Origin: Bacillota bacterium
GTDB lineage: Bacteria; Bacillota; GCA-003054495; Carboxydocellales; JAJZTU01
Direction of reading: 5' to 3'
Assembly (NCBI GenBank): GCA_021848765.1
Contig: JAJZTU010000008.1
Location: forward strand, 1-27,404
DNA length: 27,404 bases
Shown here: in pieces, positions 23,126-27,404 of the stretch
Numbering within the stretch: the stretch's first letter is position 1
How the letters are laid out: every line of letters starts with the position of its first letter
Notes under the pieces: model-generated
The model's input: the letters and a program-made list of their open reading frames with translations, nothing else
Databases searched by the model: none
Told to the model about the DNA's origin: nothing
Position numbers and translations under genes: made by a program

Positions 23126-24121
23126 TTGGTCATGCAGTTCCGGCGCCACAAACGCCATAACACCAGTCAACGTGATGAAATATTTAGTCTGTTAGAACAG
23201 GGCCACATTAACCCTGTAACCGCGTTAGGGCTAATTGGGGAAGAGTTGGAAGAAAAGAGCAAGGGACCCGGCCGGGGTAACGACCCCGGAGAAAAGGGGC
23301 AGGAATGGCGCATTGGAGCAATATTTGCTGAACTGAATAACCTGGTTGGTCTCAATAACGTTAAGACCTTAATGAGAGAAATTTATGCTTTTGTGGAAAT
23401 ACAAAGGAGGCGGCAGAAGGAGAAGTTGGTTACAGAACCCCTGGTACTGCACATGATTTTTAAGGGCAACCCCGGCACCGGGAAAACCACGGTGGCCCGA
23501 ATCATTGGCAAGCTCTTCAAGGAAATGGGGGTTCTAAACAAAGGCCACCTCACTGAAATCGAAAGAGCCGACCTGGTAGGAGAGTATATTGGTCACACTG
23601 CTCAGAAAACCAGGGAACAACTGAAAAAATCCATGGGAGGAATTCTGTTTATTGATGAGGCATATTCCCTGGCCAGAGGCGGTGAGAAGGATTTCGGCAA
23701 AGAGGCTATCGATACCTTGGTCAAAGCCATGGAGGATCATAAGGATAGCCTGATTCTCATCCTGGCCGGGTATCAGGATGAAATGGATTGGTTTTTGCAG
23801 ACTAATCCCGGTCTCCGGTCCCGTTTTCCAATCCACATCGACTTTCCGGACTATTCTTTGGATGAACTGATGGCCATTGCTCAGGTTATGCTGAAAAACC
23901 GGGAATACCAACTGGATTTCGAAGCCACTGAAGAACTAAAGAAAATTATCTCCCGCAATATTGGCCCGGGACATGAGCATAGTGGCAGTGCCAGGTTAGT
24001 GCGCAATTTAATTGAGAGAGCGGTTAGACGTCAGGCAGTCCGCTTGGTTGCCAAAAAGACCATCTCCCGGGAAGAACTGATTCTGATCACCCGCCCTGAT
24101 GTAATAGATAGCCGGGGTTAG
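23126..24121 (+). CDS. spoVK: Stage V sporulation protein K (AAA+ ATPase, CbxX/CfqX type)
   Basis: A 331-residue AAA+ ATPase very similar in pattern to Bacillus SpoVK (322 residues), needed for mature spore formation; also related to CbbX rubisco activases. Walker A is GNPGTGKT (114-121), Walker B is ILFIDEAYSL with Asp177-Glu178, and the characteristic ERADLVGEYIGHTAQKTR and RGGEKDFGKEAIDTLVK segments follow. The N-terminal 60 residues are less conserved. The start is uncertain: I choose the TTG at 23126 behind GAGGTGA (ATG at 23132 is the alternative). In-frame GTG 23057 and ATG 23087 lack ribosome binding sites and overlap a SigE-like promoter. hflX follows after a hairpin and promoter. 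The spoVK-hflX-ynbB order is conserved in Bacillus downstream of hfq. Confidence 0.9.
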   Translation: MVMQFRRHKRHNTSQRDEIFSLLEQGHINPVTALGLIGEELEEKSKGPGRGNDPGEKGQEWRIGAIFAELNNLVGLNNVKTLMREIYAFVEIQRRRQKEKLVTEPLVLHMIFKGNPGTGKTTVARIIGKLFKEMGVLNKGHLTEIERADLVGEYIGHTAQKTREQLKKSMGGILFIDEAYSLARGGEKDFGKEAIDTLVKAMEDHKDSLILILAGYQDEMDWFLQTNPGLRSRFPIHIDFPDYSLDELMAIAQVMLKNREYQLDFEATEELKKIISRNIGPGHEHSGSARLVRNLIERAVRRQAVRLVAKKTISREELILITRPDVIDSRG

Positions 24122-24140
24122 GTCCTATTCCTAATCCCGG
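24112..24140 (+). terminator. Hairpin at the end of spoVK, probable weak terminator
   Basis: CCGGGGTTAG (24112-24121) pairs with CTAATCCCGG (24131-24140) over 10 bp with one G-U wobble and a 9-base loop. It includes the spoVK stop codon. The tail (TCTGTTATGTT) is only moderately T-rich, so termination may be partial. Confidence 0.5.
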
Positions 24141-24147
24141 TCTGTTA

Positions 24148-24156
24148 TGTTATAAT
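24148..24156 (+). promoter_or_regulatory. Extended -10 promoter for hflX
   Basis: TGTTATAAT fits TGn plus a perfect TATAAT (24151-24156). No good -35 box at 17 bases (TTCCTA). It lies 31 bases upstream of the proposed hflX start and after the spoVK hairpin. Confidence 0.5.
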
Positions 24157-24186
24157 AAATGAATTAACTCCCGGGGAGGGTTTACA

Positions 24187-25995
24187 ATAAGTAGCAGGGT
24201 TAACGGTAATGTCGAAGGATTGCGAAAAACTCAGCTTGCCAGGTTGGAAGAACTCTATAACCGGGAAGTACCTCCTGGCCAAATTGCCAGCGAGGATCTG
24301 CTCATCCACATGGCCCACCTAACTGAGGAAACCGGCCGGGAAATTGCTGTACATATTAACAGGCGGGGGCAAGTGGTGGAAGTACTGGTAGGAGATGCAG
24401 ACACCGCACCCTTGTCCGTACAGTCCGCACGGCGCAGTTCTGAAGGTCTGCGGGGTGTACGCTGTGTGCATACCCACCCCTCAGGTTCAGGCAGGTTAAG
24501 CTCAGTGGATATTTCTGCCCTGGTATTGCTGAAACTTGATCTCATGGTAGCAGTAGGGGTTCAGGGCGGACAACCCGTTTCGATATACTTTGCCCACCTG
24601 GTGCCTGAGGACGGAGTCCTGGGTAATGCTTACCAACAATCTGATGCTCATACCCTGGAGCAGGTTTTAGAGGTTGATTTCCCGGGCCTGGTGCGGGGGA
24701 TAGAAAAATCCATCAAGTCCGGATGGACCGCCGGCCCTGAAGCCAAAGACCGGGAACGGGCTATCCTGGTTGGTTTGGAACTGCCCGGATGTAATCAAAA
24801 CTGGAGCATAGAGGAATCTTTGGCTGAACTGCGGGAGTTGGCCACCACGGCAGGTGCAGAGGTAGTTGCCAAGCTCGTTCAACGGCGGAACCGGCCGGAT
24901 TCCACCCTTTACATTGGTTACGGCAAACTGGAAGAACTGCGCCTGTTATCTCAGGTGCAGCAAATAGACATAATCATCTTCGACCATGAACTCTCTCCGG
25001 CCCAGCAACGCAACCTGGAAAATGCCCTTGGGAAAAAGGTAATTGACCGCACCGGGTTAATTTTGGATATCTTTGCCGGGCGGGCCCGTACCAGGGAGGG
25101 TAAGCTTCAAGTGGAACTTGCCCAACTGCATTACCTGCTCCCCCGGCTGGTAGGCACGGGAGTGGCCTTATCCAGGCTGGGGGGCGGAATAGGTACCAGG
25201 GGTCCGGGCGAAACCAAGCTGGAAGTTGACCGCAGGCGCATCAGGCAGCGGATCAAGGACCTGGAAGGTGAACTGCAGCAGGTCAGGCAGCATAGGGAAC
25301 GTTTACGGCGCAAAAGGGAGAGGGTTCCGCTTCCCGTGGTGGCCTTAGTCGGGTACACCAACGCAGGTAAAAGCACTCTTTTGAACACCTTAACCAACTC
25401 TGATGTATTGGCCGAAGATAAGTTGTTTGCAACACTTGATCCGATCACCCGCCAGGTAGAACTTCCCGGCGGAAAGTCGTTTTTGCTTACAGACACGGTT
25501 GGGTTCATCCGCAAGCTGCCCCACCATCTGATTGCCGCCTTTCGGGCCACTCTTGAGGAGACAGTGTCTGCAGATGTCCTCATTCATGTGGTAGATGCCA
25601 GTAACCCGGCTTTTGTTGAGCAGATGGTGACCGTTGAGGGAGTATTGGCCGAACTTGCGGCTAACGAAATACCTACAATCACTGTGTTCAATAAACTGGA
25701 TTTGGTTGCAGACAAGTCCTTGATTCACCGGGTAGCCAGTGAATACCCGTGTTCAGTTGAAATCTCCGCTGCTTCGGGCCTTGGGCTGCAAAGCCTGCTG
25801 GAGTTGATTATCCAGCAGCTACCCCGGGATTTGACCCGTTGTCAACTGCTACTGCCCTATGAAGCCGGCAGTCTGTTGGCATTGGTGCATGACAAAGGAC
25901 AGGTAATCTCAGAGGAGTTTCTTCCCGAAGGTGTCCGGATTTGGGCGGATTTAGAACCGCAGACCTTAAGCAGGGTAAAGGAGTTTATTCTATGA
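24187..25995 (+). CDS. hflX: GTPase HflX with an N-terminal JAMM/RadC-like domain
   Basis: A ribosome-associated GTPase that splits stalled or stressed 70S ribosomes. Counted from 24187 (602 residues): an N-terminal region (about 30-150) carries a JAMM-like metal set, Glu52 in GREIAVHI and His95-Thr-His97-Pro with Ser105-x2-Asp108 in HTHPSGSGRLSSVD. The HflX N-domain follows, then the linker signature RGPGETKLEVDRR (GPGET 339-343) and the G domain with GYTNAGKST (389-397), DTVGF (436-440) and NKLD (502-505). Canonical HflX has about 420 residues. Start choice is problematic: the strong GGGGAGGGT site is six bases before an ATA at 24187, while the first canonical start, TTG 24220, has AGGA directly abutting it and would remove the VNGNVEGLRK stretch that I recall in related proteins. 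I therefore annotate from the ATA with caution; TTG 24220 gives 591 residues. Confidence 0.85.
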   Translation: MSSRVNGNVEGLRKTQLARLEELYNREVPPGQIASEDLLIHMAHLTEETGREIAVHINRRGQVVEVLVGDADTAPLSVQSARRSSEGLRGVRCVHTHPSGSGRLSSVDISALVLLKLDLMVAVGVQGGQPVSIYFAHLVPEDGVLGNAYQQSDAHTLEQVLEVDFPGLVRGIEKSIKSGWTAGPEAKDRERAILVGLELPGCNQNWSIEESLAELRELATTAGAEVVAKLVQRRNRPDSTLYIGYGKLEELRLLSQVQQIDIIIFDHELSPAQQRNLENALGKKVIDRTGLILDIFAGRARTREGKLQVELAQLHYLLPRLVGTGVALSRLGGGIGTRGPGETKLEVDRRRIRQRIKDLEGELQQVRQHRERLRRKRERVPLPVVALVGYTNAGKSTLLNTLTNSDVLAEDKLFATLDPITRQVELPGGKSFLLTDTVGFIRKLPHHLIAAFRATLEETVSADVLIHVVDASNPAFVEQMVTVEGVLAELAANEIPTITVFNKLDLVADKSLIHRVASEYPCSVEISAASGLGLQSLLELIIQQLPRDLTRCQLLLPYEAGSLLALVHDKGQVISEEFLPEGVRIWADLEPQTLSRVKEFIL

Positions 25996-26034
25996 AACCG
26001 GCATGGTGCAATTTTGGGATGGGAGTGGCAAAAT

Positions 26035-27291
26035 GTGAATCAGCTTTCTCAGGAGCTTTGGGACTTAACAGAAAAGGTTGAACAGAAAATCAGGCCTGTT
26101 GTGGCCAAGATACAACAGCAGGCCTTCAATAACCACCGCAAGGTATTAGCTGCCTTTGCCCGGGAAAAGGTATCCGACTATCATCTTAAGGGTAGTACAG
26201 GTTATGGTTACGGAGATCAGGGAAGAGAGACTCTGGAAAGGGTCATGGCCCATGTTCTGGGGGCTGAAGCTGCCCTGGTACGCTCCCAGATTGTATCGGG
26301 TACCCATGCTATAGCCTTGGCCCTTTTTGGGGTCTTAAGACCCGGTGACGAGCTCCTCTGTGTGACCGGAAATCCTTATGATACTTTAGAGGAAGTTATC
26401 GGACTAAAGGGAAAGGCTGCCGGCTCACTAATGGATTGGCAAGTGACCTACCGTCAAGTTGAGTTGCTGCCCGGCGGGATACCTGACCTGGAGGCGATAA
26501 GTGAGGCAATCTCCGAAAAAACCAGAATGGTAGCTATCCAAAGGTCACGTGGCTATAGCTGGCGCCCCTCGCTGGATATAGGACGTCTAAAGGAGCTTAT
26601 AGCATTTATCAAAGGGGTCAACAAAGATATTCTAGTGTTTGTTGACAACTGTTATGGCGAACTGGTGGAAGCCCAAGAGCCTACGGAGGTGGGAGCAGAT
26701 TTAATCGCAGGTTCGCTCATTAAAAACCTGGGAGGAGGCCTGGCGCCTACCGGTGGTTATGTGGCAGGGCGCAAGGACTTGGTTAAACTGGCAGCTAACC
26801 GGTGGACAGCTCCCGGAATCGGAGGAGCTGTTGGGGCAAGTCTGGACTTAAACCGCCAGTTATTTCAAGGTTTGTTTCTCGCACCTCATGTGGTAGGGGA
26901 AGCTTTACAGGGTGCAGTTCTTACCTCAGCTCTCTTTTCCGAGCTTGGTTTTGAGGTATCGCCACAGTATGATGAACTGCGTACCGACCTGATTCAGGCC
27001 ATAAAACTAGGCAGCGGGGAACTACTGCAAGCATTCTGTAGAGGCTTGCAGCAGGCCAGCCCGGTAGACTCACATGTTCTGCCTGAGCCATGGGCTATGC
27101 CCGGTTACCGGGACCAGGTAATTATGGCCGGAGGAACATTTGTTCAAGGTTCTACAATTGAGTTAAGCGCTGATGGCCCCATGCGGGAACCATATGCCGT
27201 CTACTTACAAGGAGGCTTATATCGAGAACATGTAAAGTTAGGCGCCTTGCTGGCTGCGGAAAATGTTCTATCTTTAATAAAAACTAAATAA
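26035..27291 (+). CDS. ynbB: Methionine gamma-lyase family/aluminium resistance protein (YnbB-like)
   Basis: A 418-residue PLP-dependent fold-type I enzyme of the Met_gamma_lyase/aluminium-resistance family. Features include GSTGYGYGDQGRETLE near the N-terminus, GTHAIALALFGVLRPGDELL for the cofactor phosphate region, VFVDNCYGE with the Asp that pairs with the pyridine nitrogen, and GSLIKNLGGG with Lys230 as the Schiff-base lysine. It is known as the neighbour of hflX in Bacillus (ynbA-ynbB), matching the arrangement here, 39 bases downstream. The physiological substrate is not established; C-S lyase chemistry is inferred from fold. The start is the GTG at 26035 with GGGAGTGG upstream; a TTG seven codons earlier would bury that site. 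The family is firm, the reaction uncertain. Confidence 0.9.
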   Translation: MNQLSQELWDLTEKVEQKIRPVVAKIQQQAFNNHRKVLAAFAREKVSDYHLKGSTGYGYGDQGRETLERVMAHVLGAEAALVRSQIVSGTHAIALALFGVLRPGDELLCVTGNPYDTLEEVIGLKGKAAGSLMDWQVTYRQVELLPGGIPDLEAISEAISEKTRMVAIQRSRGYSWRPSLDIGRLKELIAFIKGVNKDILVFVDNCYGELVEAQEPTEVGADLIAGSLIKNLGGGLAPTGGYVAGRKDLVKLAANRWTAPGIGGAVGASLDLNRQLFQGLFLAPHVVGEALQGAVLTSALFSELGFEVSPQYDELRTDLIQAIKLGSGELLQAFCRGLQQASPVDSHVLPEPWAMPGYRDQVIMAGGTFVQGSTIELSADGPMREPYAVYLQGGLYREHVKLGALLAAENVLSLIKTK

Positions 27292-27294
27292 ACA

Positions 27295-27324
27295 TTGCTA
27301 CAACTTAGCGAAACATGTTACAAT
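27295..27324 (+). promoter_or_regulatory. SigA-type promoter for the response regulator gene
   Basis: TTGCTA (27295-27300), an 18-base spacer and TACAAT (27319-27324) with a TG extension (TGTTACAAT). It lies 32 bases upstream of the GTG start, so the last gene is a separate unit from hflX-ynbB. Confidence 0.55.
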
Positions 27325-27356
27325 TAAGTGTGAAAATTTGCTCAGGAGGACACGAC

Positions 27357-27404
27357 GTGAGTAAGGTACTGATTATTGATGATGATAAATTCATTGTCCG
27401 TATT
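27357..27404 (+). CDS. Response regulator receiver domain protein, first 16 codons
   Basis: A GTG start behind AGGAGG opens a frame reading SKVLIIDDDKFIVRI, the first beta strand and acidic pocket (three Asp in a row) of a CheY-like receiver domain. The phosphorylated Asp and any output domain lie beyond the window, so the type of regulator cannot be told. In Bacillus this position holds glnR-glnA, so the neighbourhood diverges here. Confidence 0.85.
   Translation, partial: MSKVLIIDDDKFIVRI

Noticed and set aside
1..27404. CRISPR arrays, tRNA or rRNA genes, prophage or plasmid origins
   Set aside because: No spaced direct repeats, cloverleaf-like sequences, rRNA-like stretches or phage/replication genes were recognised in any part of the window.

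Overview
The window reads as chromosomal DNA of a spore-forming, Gram-positive anaerobe of the Clostridia, most like Peptococcaceae/Thermincola/Desulfotomaculum-type organisms. This assignment is inferred from gene content (spoVK, yqhV, ylbF, a long HflX, ComA), from strong AGGAGG-type ribosome binding sites, from many TTG and GTG starts, and from miaB-ylbF-mutS-mutL-miaA-hfq-spoVK-hflX-ynbB gene order. No database search was run.

Layout. Positions 1-803 hold the 5' part of an IS200/IS605-type tnpB gene on the minus strand, with its own promoter and a hairpin that may be an element end. It lies directly upstream of a stand-alone acyl-CoA carboxylase carboxyltransferase gene (838-2388). A two-gene sodium/solute symporter operon follows (2685-4612) and ends at a bidirectional terminator shared with a convergent minus-strand group (DUF441 protein, ComA-like phosphosulfolactate synthase, MFS exporter; 4741-7546). 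A divergent yqhV homologue (7699-7974) precedes the main block.

Main block, all on the plus strand. miaB and ylbF (8056-9813) end at a strong terminator. Then comes a repair cluster of mutS, a hydantoinase-like ATPase gene, a histone-deacetylase-like gene with a Cys4 tail, and mutL (9930-17509). An RsmJ-like methyltransferase, miaA and hfq follow (17568-19636), closed by a terminator. Next is a MacA/ABC-2 type efflux cassette (20112-23014), preceded by a TetR regulator that has lost its DNA-binding half. The conserved backbone resumes with spoVK, hflX and an aluminium-resistance/methionine-gamma-lyase-like gene (23126-27291). The last 48 bases begin a response regulator.

How the genes fit together. 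The block is a genome-maintenance and translation-quality neighbourhood: tRNA modification (MiaA, MiaB), mismatch repair (MutS, MutL), RNA chaperone (Hfq), ribosome-associated GTPase (HflX) and sporulation (SpoVK, YqhV, YlbF). The most unusual points are: HflX carries an N-terminal JAMM/RadC-like metal-binding motif set and seems to lack a canonical start codon where one is expected; a hydantoinase-deacetylase pair is translationally packed between mutS and mutL; and a headless tetR abuts the hfq terminator, with a near-consensus promoter inside the remnant. No tRNA, rRNA or CRISPR array was seen. The longest stretch without a gene is 2389-2684, which holds an inverted repeat and a candidate promoter.
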